Shown here: piece by piece, positions 44,400 through 53,349 of the stretch
Layout: every line of letters begins with the position of its first letter
Position numbering within the stretch: position 1 is the first letter of the stretch
Assembly (NCBI RefSeq): GCF_900215335.1
Contig: NZ_OCMT01000002.1
Location: 868,001-932,000, forward strand
Direction: 5' to 3'
Source: Pedobacter xixiisoli
GTDB taxonomy: Bacteria > Bacteroidota > Bacteroidia > Sphingobacteriales > Sphingobacteriaceae
DNA length: 64,000 nucleotides
Notes under the pieces: model-generated
The model's database searches: none
Told to the model about the DNA's origin: nothing
What the model saw: only the letters and a program-made list of their open reading frames with translations
Position numbers and translations under genes: made by a program

Positions 44400-44846
44400 A
44401 TGCAACTTCAATTTATCATCAAGCCTTTTCAGGAACTATCTGTAGACGAACTTTATCAAATCCTTAAACTAAGGAACGAAGTATTTATAGTAGAGCAAAA
44501 CTGCCCCTATTTAGATTTAGACGAGAAAGATCAAAAAGGCCTGCACTTAGTGGGTTACGAGGGCAACAACATTGCGGTTTATACCCGACTGCTGCCTAAA
44601 GGCATTTCCTACGCAGATGTATCCATAGGACGAGTAATTACTGCCAAAGCTTACCGTAGCTTGGGCTTAGGAAAGGTATTGATGCAACAATCCATAAAGG
44701 CCTGTCACGAAAGTTTTGGCCAAGCTCCCATTAGAATCAGCGCACAATATCACCTGGTAAAATTTTATGGTTCGCTGGGCTTCGAAGCTTTAGGCAATCC
44801 TTACGATGAAGATGGCATTCCACATATCGAAATGCTATTGAGTTAG
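44400..44846 (+). CDS. GNAT-family N-acetyltransferase, ElaA type
   Basis: This 148-residue acetyltransferase begins like ElaA (FQELSVDELYQILKLRNEVFIVEQNCPY, DEKDQKGLHLVGY). The acetyl-CoA binding strand and P-loop follow (VSIGRVITAKAYRSLGLGKVLM), and the end is AQYHLVKFYGSLGFE. The substrate of ElaA proteins is not known. It stands alone on the + strand between two leftward genes, convergent with the response regulator. Confidence 0.92.
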   Translation: MQLQFIIKPFQELSVDELYQILKLRNEVFIVEQNCPYLDLDEKDQKGLHLVGYEGNNIAVYTRLLPKGISYADVSIGRVITAKAYRSLGLGKVLMQQSIKACHESFGQAPIRISAQYHLVKFYGSLGFEALGNPYDEDGIPHIEMLLS

Positions 44847-44865
44847 CTAAAAACCCCAGTTGCTT

Positions 44866-45255
44866 TTAAGCCTTCACCTCCGAGGGATGCAACTCAGCTT
44901 TTAGGTTCAGTAACTTTAGGATAATCGCTCTAACGTCATCAATCTCGAAAGGCTTGTCAATCTTTGCATCGGCATGGCAGGCCAAGTCACGCCAGCCATC
45001 GGCCATGGCCGACATTAGTACTACCTTCACATGGCAATAAAGTGGGTCTGCTTTCAGCTCATTGCAGATATGTCGCCCATCAGCATCGCCTAAGCGAACA
45101 TCAAGCATTAGCAAATCGGGTTGCCATTCTTGCAAATAGGCTGGCAATAATGCAGCACTGGTAAGGCATTTTACTTCTATTTGCTCATCTTGGAGCACAA
45201 ATGTTAATATATCATGGATATCTTCGTAATCATCTACGATTAGTATTTTCTTCAT
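44866..45255 (-). CDS. Stand-alone response regulator receiver protein
   Basis: This 129-residue CheY-like protein has no output domain. The acidic pocket is ILIVDDYED (Asp near residues 8-9), the phospho-acceptor Asp is in LLMLDVRLGDADG near residue 52, then VVLMSAMAD and the Lys in DAKIDKPFEI near 102. No sensor kinase gene is nearby, so its partner is elsewhere. The region upstream holds a long inverted repeat. Confidence 0.92.
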   Translation of the reverse strand: MKKILIVDDYEDIHDILTFVLQDEQIEVKCLTSAALLPAYLQEWQPDLLMLDVRLGDADGRHICNELKADPLYCHVKVVLMSAMADGWRDLACHADAKIDKPFEIDDVRAIILKLLNLKAELHPSEVKA

Positions 45256-45431
45256 GTTGGTGGAGTTGAGCTAGCGAGGCATCATTTAAGCCAGCTGTAA
45301 GAGAATTGAAACTCCAAAACCATTTTGAAGAGTAAGCTAGTGAAGAGACTTAAAGAGGTAGCTAGCATCTACATCACTTACCTAAAGGTAGAAATTATTT
45401 AGGCAATAAAAGGATTTATGCTACTTTGTGA

Positions 45432-45480
45432 CATTTTACGTATGTAAAGCACTTATACGGGCTTTTACGTACACAAAATG
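45432..45480. repeat. Long imperfect inverted repeat upstream of the response regulator
   Basis: Arms at 45432-45450 and 45461-45480 pair over most of 19-20 positions around a ten-base loop; shared cores are CATTTT, GTA and GTAAAGC against GCTTTTAC, GTAC and AAAATG. It follows the DinB stop (45502) by about 20 bases and has no T run. It may be a terminator for the DinB gene or an operator for the regulator gene. Confidence 0.5.
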
Positions 45481-45501
45481 GGTTAAATTCACTCCGAGCA
45501 G

Positions 45502-45945
45502 CTACTCATAAGCTACAATTTGCTTTAAATGATGCTCTAAATGTGCCACGTAATCTACCACCAAAAATGCTAAAGAATGTAAGTTATCGCCAACGCTCAC
45601 CTGCTTGCTTAAGTTTTCTGAAGGTATGCGTTTAATAACTTCTAACAAATGTTGATGATAAATTTTCCAGAAAGCAATGACATGCCCACCAGCTATTTCG
45701 CCATAATGGTTAAACTCGTTCCATTGGTCTTGTTGGTACGCAATAGAAGGCTCCAATTCAAACTGGCCACGTATAAATCGCTGATGGTTGTTGGTTGCAC
45801 TATCTATCAAATGCCCTATCACTTCCTTTTTGCTCCATTTATTGGGCAAAGGTCTCATCGATAATTCTTCTTCACTAAATTTTGCTAGCAAATCTGGCAC
45901 TATATCCACCAAATACGCTAGCCTCTCAATTGCTGCTGTAACCAA
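45502..45945 (-). CDS. DinB/YfiT-family putative metal-dependent protein
   Basis: This protein has about 147 residues of the DinB-like four-helix fold. The metal-binding His are plausible in KKEVIGHLIDSATNNHQRF and VDYVAHLEHHLKQI. The segment LPNKWSKKEVIGHL is typical. DinB-type proteins include mycothiol or bacillithiol transferases, but many have no known job. The listed start is a TTG; the coding pattern may begin up to five codons earlier (ATTACCTACAGAGAA). It follows the upstream gene by about 23 bases. Confidence 0.85.
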   Translation of the reverse strand: MVTAAIERLAYLVDIVPDLLAKFSEEELSMRPLPNKWSKKEVIGHLIDSATNNHQRFIRGQFELEPSIAYQQDQWNEFNHYGEIAGGHVIAFWKIYHQHLLEVIKRIPSENLSKQVSVGDNLHSLAFLVVDYVAHLEHHLKQIVAYE

Positions 45946-45968
45946 TTCTCTGTAGGTAATAATTTGAT

Positions 45969-46508
45969 TTAGGCTCCGTAAACATCCGCACAGGGATTGC
46001 TGTGGTCGTATTCTTCCAGTGCTTGCTCTACATTAGAATTACCGGTAGCCAACAATTGCTCCAATAATAGATCTGCTTTTTCGGTGGCAATTGCTTTTAA
46101 CGAATGTACGCACTTCTTTAGCATAATTTCTTCCCCGTCATCAAATTTTCTGTAAGGAAACTTATTCAAGGCTATTTCCAAGAGTGCTTCACAAAATCTT
46201 TCGTCTTTTAACCTACAAACGGCATCTATTAAATTTTTATGTTCCTCGTGCCAAGTAGCCAAAATCAATTGGTAAAAACTGTTCGAATAATTTTTATCTA
46301 AACCGTCTCGAAAAGAGGCCGCTAAGCAGAATCTCAATTTGTTGATATTCTTATCTGCTATGGCTGTCTCTAACAATTGCAAAATTTCAGCTTGATAGCT
46401 TTTACCACCAGTTTTGATGGTATCTAATATGTTTTTATGCTCAAAAGGATTTCCATCTTCAGTTAGAAAAGTAGCATATATGTCTTTTAGTGTCTTGCCC
46501 CTCAACAT
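45969..46508 (-). CDS. Uncharacterised helical-repeat protein
   Basis: This protein has about 179 residues from the ATG at 46508 (MLRGKTLKDIYATF); an alternative start at 46562 adds 18 residues of mixed composition. Nearly all of it is predicted helical, with leucine-rich pairs of helices spaced like HEAT repeats (AEILQLLETAIADKNINKLRF, ALLEIALNKFPYRKF). No family name is recognised. It is in the block of small leftward genes and probably a binding or immunity-type protein; this is an inference. Confidence 0.6.
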   Translation of the reverse strand: MLRGKTLKDIYATFLTEDGNPFEHKNILDTIKTGGKSYQAEILQLLETAIADKNINKLRFCLAASFRDGLDKNYSNSFYQLILATWHEEHKNLIDAVCRLKDERFCEALLEIALNKFPYRKFDDGEEIMLKKCVHSLKAIATEKADLLLEQLLATGNSNVEQALEEYDHSNPCADVYGA

Positions 46509-46691
46509 CAAATAATTTTCAAAAGGTAAATATAACTGCAAAATACAAAACCTATGCCACAAGAAGATACACCTTTTTTATGCACAATAGTGTTACAATG
46601 TTTCAACAGGTTTTTATTGTGAAATTCGGGGAAGAAATCCCAGCGATTAATTATTTTGAGCTAAACATTATAGCCATCAAATCTTATTTAA

Positions 46692-47234
46692 TCAAGATGT
46701 GGAAGAACCTTGGTTTTTCTCCTTTGCAATGATTGAATCGATAAAGCCATTCACCTCTAATTCTTTCAGTGCTGCATATCTTTTTCTATCCTGATGCGAC
46801 TTTTCTGCCAATTCGTATTTCATTTGTTGATATTGCAATCTGGCCCAATCATTTTTTCTTAAAAAATCTCGGGATAACATATGTCTTTCTAATGCCTTGC
46901 TGTGAGCGGGGCATACGTAAAGGTGATGCGTGATACGATCTAAAATTTCATTGAAATATGTTCCATTTCTTTTAAATACTTCACGTTCTTCAATCCCTTG
47001 GTTGCCATTATGGAAATAGCCAAGGGCTGCTAAACCTGCTTTAATGGAAGCAAAGTCTATAGGTTCAGTATATACGATATCGATGTCTATGATTGGCTTT
47101 GCATCCAGATTTGGCACTGCGGTACTCCCCACATGTTGTATGGTATAAGCTATTCCATGTAGTCCTTTCGCAATTTCACCTTTGATATCTTTAAAATATT
47201 GAACCCAGTTTGAAGTATACTTTTCGATTAACAT
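46692..47234 (-). CDS. GrpB-family protein (UPF0157)
   Basis: This 180-residue protein has the nucleotidyltransferase-like core of the GrpB family: IQHVGSTAVPNLDAKPIIDIDI with the G-S and D-x-D pattern, and ITHHLYVCPAHSKALERHM. The start at 47234 is normal. The biochemical function is unknown; some relatives are fused to CoaE. It belongs to the cluster of single small leftward genes. Confidence 0.92.
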   Translation of the reverse strand: MLIEKYTSNWVQYFKDIKGEIAKGLHGIAYTIQHVGSTAVPNLDAKPIIDIDIVYTEPIDFASIKAGLAALGYFHNGNQGIEEREVFKRNGTYFNEILDRITHHLYVCPAHSKALERHMLSRDFLRKNDWARLQYQQMKYELAEKSHQDRKRYAALKELEVNGFIDSIIAKEKNQGSSTS

Positions 47235-47288
47235 GGTATTTTTCTAAAATAATGCGCAAATAATCTGATTCAGCACCATCAAAAACAG

Positions 47289-47585
47289 TTAGCCACCGAT
47301 TTCATTTGTTGGCCAATTAAAATTTAAAGCCCCGCACTTAGGACACTTGATATATTCTTCATCGAGTTTATCAAAAGTACAGCTATTACATTTTCCATAA
47401 TGATTAATATGAGTTACAATGTATTTAGCCTGCTGATGATTGAGGTTAAAATTATCTATTATAAATTTTGTGGAATGAATACTCGATTGATTTTTCATAC
47501 TATATAAACTACTTTTTTCGGCGCTTGTAAAATCAGGGATTTCAAGTCCTTCAATGGGCAAACATTTTTCACACTTTACTACCAT
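47289..47585 (-). CDS. Small Cys-rich protein with zinc-ribbon-like pairs
   Basis: This 98-residue protein has Cys pairs KCEKC at the start, CNSC in the middle and CPKCG near the C-terminus, consistent with one or two zinc sites. The central part is helical (FIIDNFNLNHQQAKYIVTHIN). No family is recognised. Cytoplasmic; it may be a nucleic-acid-binding or adaptor protein. It is flanked by GrpB and a SMI1/KNR4 gene. Confidence 0.6.
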   Translation of the reverse strand: MVVKCEKCLPIEGLEIPDFTSAEKSSLYSMKNQSSIHSTKFIIDNFNLNHQQAKYIVTHINHYGKCNSCTFDKLDEEYIKCPKCGALNFNWPTNEIGG

Positions 47586-47616
47586 CTCTTAATCATAAAC
47601 ATTCCTACAGCTGTTA

Positions 47617-48312
47617 TTAATCTTCCTCCCATTCCTCATCTTCATCCTCATAAGAGGTATAAGACCAATCCACAGCAATCAAATCTAAGGTCTCGTCAAA
47701 ACGCTGTTGATCACTAGTACCGATAAATATAGCGCTGCAACGCTGATCATCATCAAAGCAAACACTAATCACCTCCTTAAAATCATCGGCATATACCTGC
47801 TGTTTTTCATAGGAAATTTCGGGCACCAGCGTCCATGTGTTCTCAATACGTTTCACCGTTTGCGGATCTACCTCTCCAAAAAAGTTGGCATTATACTTTA
47901 GGCCGCCAAAGGTGCCATTGTAAACGGCCATGAGTAAAAAGAAGTTTTCGGTAGTGCTTGCCTCTACATACCAATCTGGCTCTTCCTCTGTTCCATAATT
48001 CCCCCAAACTGGCGGATTCTCTTGCGCTAAATCTTCTTCTTTGATACCCCACGAAACCACGCCCTGGTTTTCCTCAAAAATCATCAAATACCTGTCTTCA
48101 GAAAACCCGACTTCTGTTGCTGGTTTTAAAAGTTGGTTATGTGAAGTATTGATGCTTTCGTTTTTCCCTAAATTAAGGTAATAATGTTTAAGCGCTACAG
48201 GCAAAGCCAAGCCTAAGCTTTTTTCTAGTGCAGCAATTTCATCTGCCGAAAAACCAAAATTGGCTTCCTCAGGCAATTGATAAAGTTGCTGTATTTTCTG
48301 TAAAGTACTCAT
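47617..48312 (-). CDS. SMI1/KNR4 (SUKH) family protein
   Basis: This 231-residue protein's SUKH start is clear: FGFSADEIAALEKSLGLALPVALKHYYLNLG, then the later strands DRYLMIFEENQGVVSWGI and the acidic loops. SUKH proteins often serve as immunity proteins against polymorphic toxins, but many stand alone. No toxin gene is next to it, so the partner is unknown. The C-terminus is very acidic (EDEDEEWEED). Confidence 0.88.
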   Translation of the reverse strand: MSTLQKIQQLYQLPEEANFGFSADEIAALEKSLGLALPVALKHYYLNLGKNESINTSHNQLLKPATEVGFSEDRYLMIFEENQGVVSWGIKEEDLAQENPPVWGNYGTEEEPDWYVEASTTENFFLLMAVYNGTFGGLKYNANFFGEVDPQTVKRIENTWTLVPEISYEKQQVYADDFKEVISVCFDDDQRCSAIFIGTSDQQRFDETLDLIAVDWSYTSYEDEDEEWEED

Positions 48313-48350
48313 GAATAGATTTTATATCGAAGTATCATTGTTGTTAATGC

Positions 48351-49358
48351 TCAGTCATCAAGCGCTTGTTCTTTTTGAATTTGCTGCTTGGTATCCGTTT
48401 CAATTTGCTCCATCAAATCTAGCAGCACTAAACTACTTCGGCTATCTTCTACCCTCAATTCTTTTAAAAGCAATTCTCTAAAACCCGAGCCTCTGGCGGG
48501 TAAAATGTCCCAATAAGTCATTTCATTTGCTTGGTCGAGATCCAATAACACCGCGTCCCATTGATTGCAAACCAATATTTTTCTTCCGTCTGGCATGGGG
48601 TAATAGCCTATTTCATCCGCTTGTAACTGAGAACTTATCATGGCCGGACTAGGATACAGTTCCTTTTTGTATAGCGCCAACTGAGCTTCCCTTAACTCTT
48701 GGTTTTTTTCTGCTAAATAGGGATCTTTCAACTCATAATCCAACATCCGATAAGCTCGCTGTGGAATGGCTAATTTAAACTTCTGTACCACTACGGTGCT
48801 ATCGAGCTGCGCTGCCATTGTTTTTTCAAAGAGCAAGGCCTGTTCCCTAAAAGGTTGTGCAGCCTTTACCTCGTCAATCCAATTGATAAAAATACCCGCA
48901 GCACTTTCCCTATCTTCATCATAACGAGTGCCACCATAAACCGAAAGACTAATTCGAATACCAGCAAACTCCCATTTAGCACTAAAAACTACAGATCCAG
49001 CCGCATAGCCTTTATTAAAATCTACCTGCGAGTAAAGATCTTCGGTTTTAAAGGGTTTCCCCAGCACTTTAACCAGTTGCTCCAAATAAGGCAAGTGCAA
49101 TTGCCCAGCAGTTGCTGACGCTAAGGGTGCCAGTTGATAAATCACCTGCATTACAGGTCGGTCTTCCAAAGGTGCCCTCAGCTCAAACTCAGTTGCGCCC
49201 AAACCGAAAATACTACTACATTTACCCCGCCTGTTTGGCCACCCACCGTAAGGCTTCAACTCCTCCATATCTTTCAGCAGTGGCCGTACTTCATTCAAGG
49301 GTTTTCCCCATTCAATGTCAAGTCCGTTGATGTGATAATGCTTAGCGTTAAAATTCAT
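48351..49358 (-). CDS. Uncharacterised protein, possible immunity-type
   Basis: This 335-residue cytoplasmic protein has no signal or membrane helix. It shows alternating strands and helices (MNFNAKHYHINGLDIEWGKP; VLVCNQWDAVLLDLDQ-like). I do not recognise the family. It is 38 bases upstream of the SMI1/KNR4 gene and may be part of the same immunity-like cluster. An acidic and Gln-rich tail follows residue 310. Confidence 0.6.
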   Translation of the reverse strand: MNFNAKHYHINGLDIEWGKPLNEVRPLLKDMEELKPYGGWPNRRGKCSSIFGLGATEFELRAPLEDRPVMQVIYQLAPLASATAGQLHLPYLEQLVKVLGKPFKTEDLYSQVDFNKGYAAGSVVFSAKWEFAGIRISLSVYGGTRYDEDRESAAGIFINWIDEVKAAQPFREQALLFEKTMAAQLDSTVVVQKFKLAIPQRAYRMLDYELKDPYLAEKNQELREAQLALYKKELYPSPAMISSQLQADEIGYYPMPDGRKILVCNQWDAVLLDLDQANEMTYWDILPARGSGFRELLLKELRVEDSRSSLVLLDLMEQIETDTKQQIQKEQALDD

Positions 49359-49414
49359 TTGATTGGTTTAAGGAATTACAGGCTTGATTTTAACTGAGCC
49401 ATTTCTATCGTTAA

Positions 49415-50059
49415 TTATTTATTCAATTTGGCAACCTGTATCGCTATAAATTTAGGCAAATAGTTGGGCGTACAGTTTTTTGCGACTATTTCATCTTTAT
49501 AAAGCCCTGTTCGCTCTCCCAACTTTTCACATCTGTTACGATATTCTTTTTGAAAGATACCAATTTGAGCGGCTAAAAAATTCATTGCCCATTGCACCTC
49601 TGGCTCTTCGTGTTCAATTTGATTTTCAATTTTCGAAAGCAATTCTTCCGTATTTGGAGGCGGTGTTTGGCCTACCCATCTCAGCCGAGCTTGGTAATAC
49701 CAAAAAATTCGTCTCTGCAATGAAGATCTACTATGCTCCCAACTTTCCATTAATGCAATTGTCTTTTTATCCTTTGAAAGCTGGTTCGCCATCAGCCACT
49801 CCACCAACTGCAATCTTTCGGCTTCATCATGCTGTCTCATATCGCTATCAAGTAAGTCGATTAGAGCTTGCGAAAGCAGCTTTTTATCCATAATCAAAAT
49901 AGCCAGCTGCCGGGCAAGATACTTTCCCGTAAGCCAAAGTTCCATCGCCAATTCATGATCTTTCTTAATTTCATTGGCAATTTTCCTTACATCGCCGAGC
50001 TTGGTATCCCTACCACTAACTTTCGCTAAAACACCCGCCGCCTTTGTTGATAAATTCAT
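49415..50059 (-). CDS. DNA alkylation repair (AlkD-like) family protein
   Basis: This protein has about 214 residues from the ATG at 50059. The segment LGDVRKIANEIKKDHELAMELW, then ARQLAILIMDKKLLS, matches HEAT-like AlkD-family helices that wrap damaged DNA, and the helices continue to the end. The longer frame to 50131 adds a hydrophobic stretch unlike the family. The N-terminus is shorter than usual relatives. Base-excision activity is not certain because several AlkD relatives are only structural. Confidence 0.82.
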   Translation of the reverse strand: MNLSTKAAGVLAKVSGRDTKLGDVRKIANEIKKDHELAMELWLTGKYLARQLAILIMDKKLLSQALIDLLDSDMRQHDEAERLQLVEWLMANQLSKDKKTIALMESWEHSRSSLQRRIFWYYQARLRWVGQTPPPNTEELLSKIENQIEHEEPEVQWAMNFLAAQIGIFQKEYRNRCEKLGERTGLYKDEIVAKNCTPNYLPKFIAIQVAKLNK

Positions 50060-50240
50060 GCTAAAAAATAAAAAATTACTTACGACCAATTCTAAAACCT
50101 TACGAAAAGCCATAGCAAAAGCTGAGGCCAATCCATTCTAAACTAGTACATCCTTTTTGATTTTGCAAATCAAAGACCAAGCAAAAAGGAGCGTCTCCTA
50201 AAAACACTCCCTCCAAATCTCATCATTCGTACGTCTCCTA

Positions 50241-50750
50241 CTAAGGCGCAACGGTCTCTATTTTATCACGTTCATCGTCACCCGCCTGCTTATCGTTTGC
50301 GTCAGTTTCAGTATCGGCACCGCTAGCTTCTTCATCTTCCACTTCCTCTTCAAGGTCATCGGCTGTCTTTTTTTCCTTATTAGCATCCTCATCGGCGCTC
50401 TCATCAACGTTCTCATCAGCGCTCTCATCAACGATCTCATTAACGCTCTCTTTGTCCTTATTTTCAGATGCTACTTCCTCTTCTTCCTCCTCCTTATCCT
50501 GCTCCTCTTTTACCTCTTCATCGTCTACCGCTGGCTGCTCTTCCACCTTAGCCGCAGACTTTTTAGCTTCATCGTTTTGGTTTGCCTCATCAGTTTTTCC
50601 TTCCACTTCCTCACTGTCTACCACAGTTTCAGGAACGGTCCTCACGGTGTCAGGTGTCACCGTTTCTATAGTCAACTGCACCTCATCTGATGGTTTTGGG
50701 TGTTCCGTATTGCTTTTCGCTTTCGTATGATCTTGTTCCTTATTTTCCAT
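50241..50750 (-). CDS. Highly acidic low-complexity protein
   Basis: This 169-residue protein is rich in Glu and Asp with Lys in between. It includes the tandem VDESADEN / VDESADED and polyglutamate stretches. No hydrophobic core is visible, so it should be disordered. The DNA carries a matching repeat around 50395-50440. Function unknown; it may bind cations or basic partners. The start at 50750 gives MENKEQ. Confidence 0.6.
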   Translation of the reverse strand: MENKEQDHTKAKSNTEHPKPSDEVQLTIETVTPDTVRTVPETVVDSEEVEGKTDEANQNDEAKKSAAKVEEQPAVDDEEVKEEQDKEEEEEEVASENKDKESVNEIVDESADENVDESADEDANKEKKTADDLEEEVEDEEASGADTETDANDKQAGDDERDKIETVAP

Positions 50751-51026
50751 AATATTCGCTTTTATCTAATGATAGAATAAAAGAAATAGCGAAATTGTTT
50801 GGAGGGTTATTCATTTAGGGGCGAAAGATATTTCGCCCGCAGCAATCGCATAAAGATCCTTCTAATGATCCATTTTCATTTTGGCGCCATGCCAAACCGA
50901 GGGATGAGTGTCGTTTATCCATGAAAGCGATAGCCCAAGATACATCCGTAGTGTTTTCACACTGCACACAAACATCAAAACTTCAAAATTGTTATCTTTG
51001 GATTAGCCACCATCATAATTAAGCCT

Positions 51027-52826
51027 ATGCCCTTCTTAAGATTATTATTCCTATTCTTATTCCCACTTTATACTTTCACGGCCTCGGCGCAAAGCAATAC
51101 CACCACAGCTAAGCAAGATAGCACCACACTTTCAGAAGCTTTATTGCTCAAAGACCAACAGCAACAGCGTATCGACTCGCTAGTGAAGCAACAGTTAAAA
51201 AAAGAATTAGCTTCCGCTACAGGCAACACAAAGAAAACCATTGAACTAGAGGATAAGCTTCGCCAGCTCGCTGTAGCCGACTCGTTGCGCAACATTGCCC
51301 AACAGCAGAAGTTAATTCAGTTAAAAAAGACGGCAAAGGGCTATCCCGTTTTTCTTAATCACGACACCCTATTTTACATCTACACCAGAACTGGCTCTTT
51401 CAATGCCAAAGACCGCTCAGCAGCCATCGCCAATAAGATAGAAAAACTTTACAACGACCCTTTCTTCCGTCCGGATTCATTAAGCATCGCAGAAAACGAA
51501 GGGAGTTACGATGTGCTCTATAAAAAATCGGAAGTAATTGTGAGCATTGGCAACCTTGATGCGCTATGGTTTGGCAAAAGCAATCAACAACTGGCTAACG
51601 AGTACCTACAAAAGATTAAAAAATCAATCCTTGATGAACGAAATGCACATAGCTTGAGCAATCTCCTTAAACGCATTGCCCTGGTAGCGCTTATCATTAC
51701 GGTGTTGGTCATCATTGTTTGGCTGCTCAACCGCATCTTTCGTAGATCTGCTGCCCTCATCATGGCCAATAAAGAAAAGTACGTTCATGGCTTTAGGCTA
51801 AAGAAAATTAAGATCATTACTGCCGAGCACTTGGAAACCGCCTTGTTAAAGCTCAACACCTTAATTAAAATCGTATTTATTGTTCTAATTGCCTACCTAT
51901 CGCTGCCTTTGCTGTTTAGTATCTTTCCAGAAACCGAAGCTTGGACTGGCACTTTACTCCATTGGATTTTAGCACCCCTGCGTTCAGCTGGTGCAGCAGT
52001 GGTTAATTATCTGCCCGATCTCTTCAAGGTACTCGTCATCTATTTAATTTTCAGGTACCTGCTCAAAGGCATCCGCTACCTTTTCTATGAAGTTAAAAGA
52101 AGCAATATCCAATTCAGGGGTTTCCATCCCGAGTGGGCCATTCCTACGTTTAATATCCTAAGGTTTGTTCTTTATGCGTTTATGCTGGTGCTGGTCTTTC
52201 CATTTCTTCCCGGTTCCAGTTCTCCTGCATTTCAAGGCGTCTCCGTATTCCTAGGTATTTTAATTTCCCTAGGCTCTTCTAGTGCCATTAGCAATATTGT
52301 AGCGGGTTTGGTAATTACCTACATGCGTCCGTTCAAAATAGGCGACCGTGTCAAAATTGGTGAAGTAGTCGGCGACGTCATGGAAAAATCTATGCTGGTT
52401 ACACGTATTAAAACAATCAAGAACGAAGATATTACCGTACCAAATTCTATGGTACTCTCTGCCTCTACCGTCAATTATTCTAGCCATACCAAAAATGAGA
52501 AACAGGGGCTGATTGTGCATTACAATGTCACCATTGGCTACGATGTACCTTGGCAGAAGGTATATGATCTGCTGACTGCTGCAGCCGTAAAAACGGTACA
52601 CATCTTAGACGAGCCTAAGCCATTTGTGCTGCAGACCAGCTTAGATGACTTCAATATCTCTTATCAAATTAATGCCTATACCAAAGAAGCCAACCGTCAG
52701 GCTTTGATTTATAGTAACCTCTTAGAAAACATACAAGATACGTTTACAGCAGCAGGCATCGAAATCATGTCGCCAAGCTACCATGTGGTAAGAGATGGTG
52801 GCAAAGAAGATAAAACCAATGGATAA
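51027..52826 (+). CDS. MscS-type mechanosensitive ion channel
   Basis: This 599-residue protein has a signal peptide (residues 1-22), a periplasmic coiled-coil region to about 215, membrane helices at about 215-235, 280-300, 335-350 and 370-400, and the MscS pore and beta domain (GSSSAISNIVAGLVITYMRP, then FKIGDRVKIGEVVGDVMEK). It opens when membrane tension rises, letting solutes out. The N-terminal extension is typical of the larger Bacteroidota MscS forms. It is monocistronic. Confidence 0.94.
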   Translation: MPFLRLLFLFLFPLYTFTASAQSNTTTAKQDSTTLSEALLLKDQQQQRIDSLVKQQLKKELASATGNTKKTIELEDKLRQLAVADSLRNIAQQQKLIQLKKTAKGYPVFLNHDTLFYIYTRTGSFNAKDRSAAIANKIEKLYNDPFFRPDSLSIAENEGSYDVLYKKSEVIVSIGNLDALWFGKSNQQLANEYLQKIKKSILDERNAHSLSNLLKRIALVALIITVLVIIVWLLNRIFRRSAALIMANKEKYVHGFRLKKIKIITAEHLETALLKLNTLIKIVFIVLIAYLSLPLLFSIFPETEAWTGTLLHWILAPLRSAGAAVVNYLPDLFKVLVIYLIFRYLLKGIRYLFYEVKRSNIQFRGFHPEWAIPTFNILRFVLYAFMLVLVFPFLPGSSSPAFQGVSVFLGILISLGSSSAISNIVAGLVITYMRPFKIGDRVKIGEVVGDVMEKSMLVTRIKTIKNEDITVPNSMVLSASTVNYSSHTKNEKQGLIVHYNVTIGYDVPWQKVYDLLTAAAVKTVHILDEPKPFVLQTSLDDFNISYQINAYTKEANRQALIYSNLLENIQDTFTAAGIEIMSPSYHVVRDGGKEDKTNG

Positions 52827-52864
52827 TCCATTAGCAAATTGATTGCTGTAGAAAGATCTATTCA

Positions 52865-52891
52865 TAGCCCTTCGGTTTTAACCAAGGGCTA
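52865..52891. repeat. Palindromic AGCCCTTCGG...AAGGGCT unit, copy A
   Basis: The inverted repeat arms TAGCCCTT and AAGGGCTA surround a TAACC-containing core. Further copies at 52987-53012, 53143-53168 and 53263-53285, and related forms at 53303-53328 and 53343-53363, occupy the gap between MscS and the lipoprotein gene. Confidence 0.8.
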
Positions 52892-52986
52892 ATATGAGGT
52901 AATAACAAGATAGATCCTTCGACAAGCTCTGGATGACAAGAAGCATAAGGTGACAAACTAGGAATGGCTGGTGGATTATTATTCAC
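52892..52986. repeat. 95-base direct repeat, copy 1
   Basis: It contains the common phrase TTCGACAAGCTCTGGATGAC and ends at GGTGGATTATTATTCA. It is nearly identical to 53169-53262. The palindromic units sit on both sides, so the whole region is a chain of repeats. Confidence 0.8.
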
Positions 52987-53168
52987 AGTCCTTCGGTTTT
53001 AACCAAGGGCTAACTAATTGGATAGATTGCTTCAATCCCATACACATTCCCCATCCTTCGGTTTCCCGAACAATCGGGACAGGCAGCAATGACGGTTTGG
53101 GAATGGATGACAAACTAAGAGCGATTGGTGGATTATTATTTATAGCCCTTCGGTTTTAACCAAGGGCT

Positions 53169-53262
53169 GATATGAGGTATATAAAGATAGATCCTTCGAC
53201 AAGCTCTGGATGACAAGAAGCATAAGGTGACAAACTAGGAATGGCTGGTGGATTATTATTCA
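53169..53262. repeat. 95-base direct repeat, copy 2
   Basis: Nearly the same as 52892-52986 (differences include TATATAAAG for TAATAACAAG). It shows a recent local duplication between MscS and the lysis-type cassette. Confidence 0.8.
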
Positions 53263-53349
53263 TAGCCTTCGGTTTTAACCAAGGGAAGATAAGGGATTTC
53301 ATAGCCCAAGGTTTCAACCTTGGGTTTATGAACGATGATTCATAGGGTT

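Noticed and set aside
50452..50730. 92-codon Ser-rich ORF on the + strand
   Set aside because: It is the antisense of the acidic repeat protein; its Ser runs are the complement of the Glu and Asp codons.
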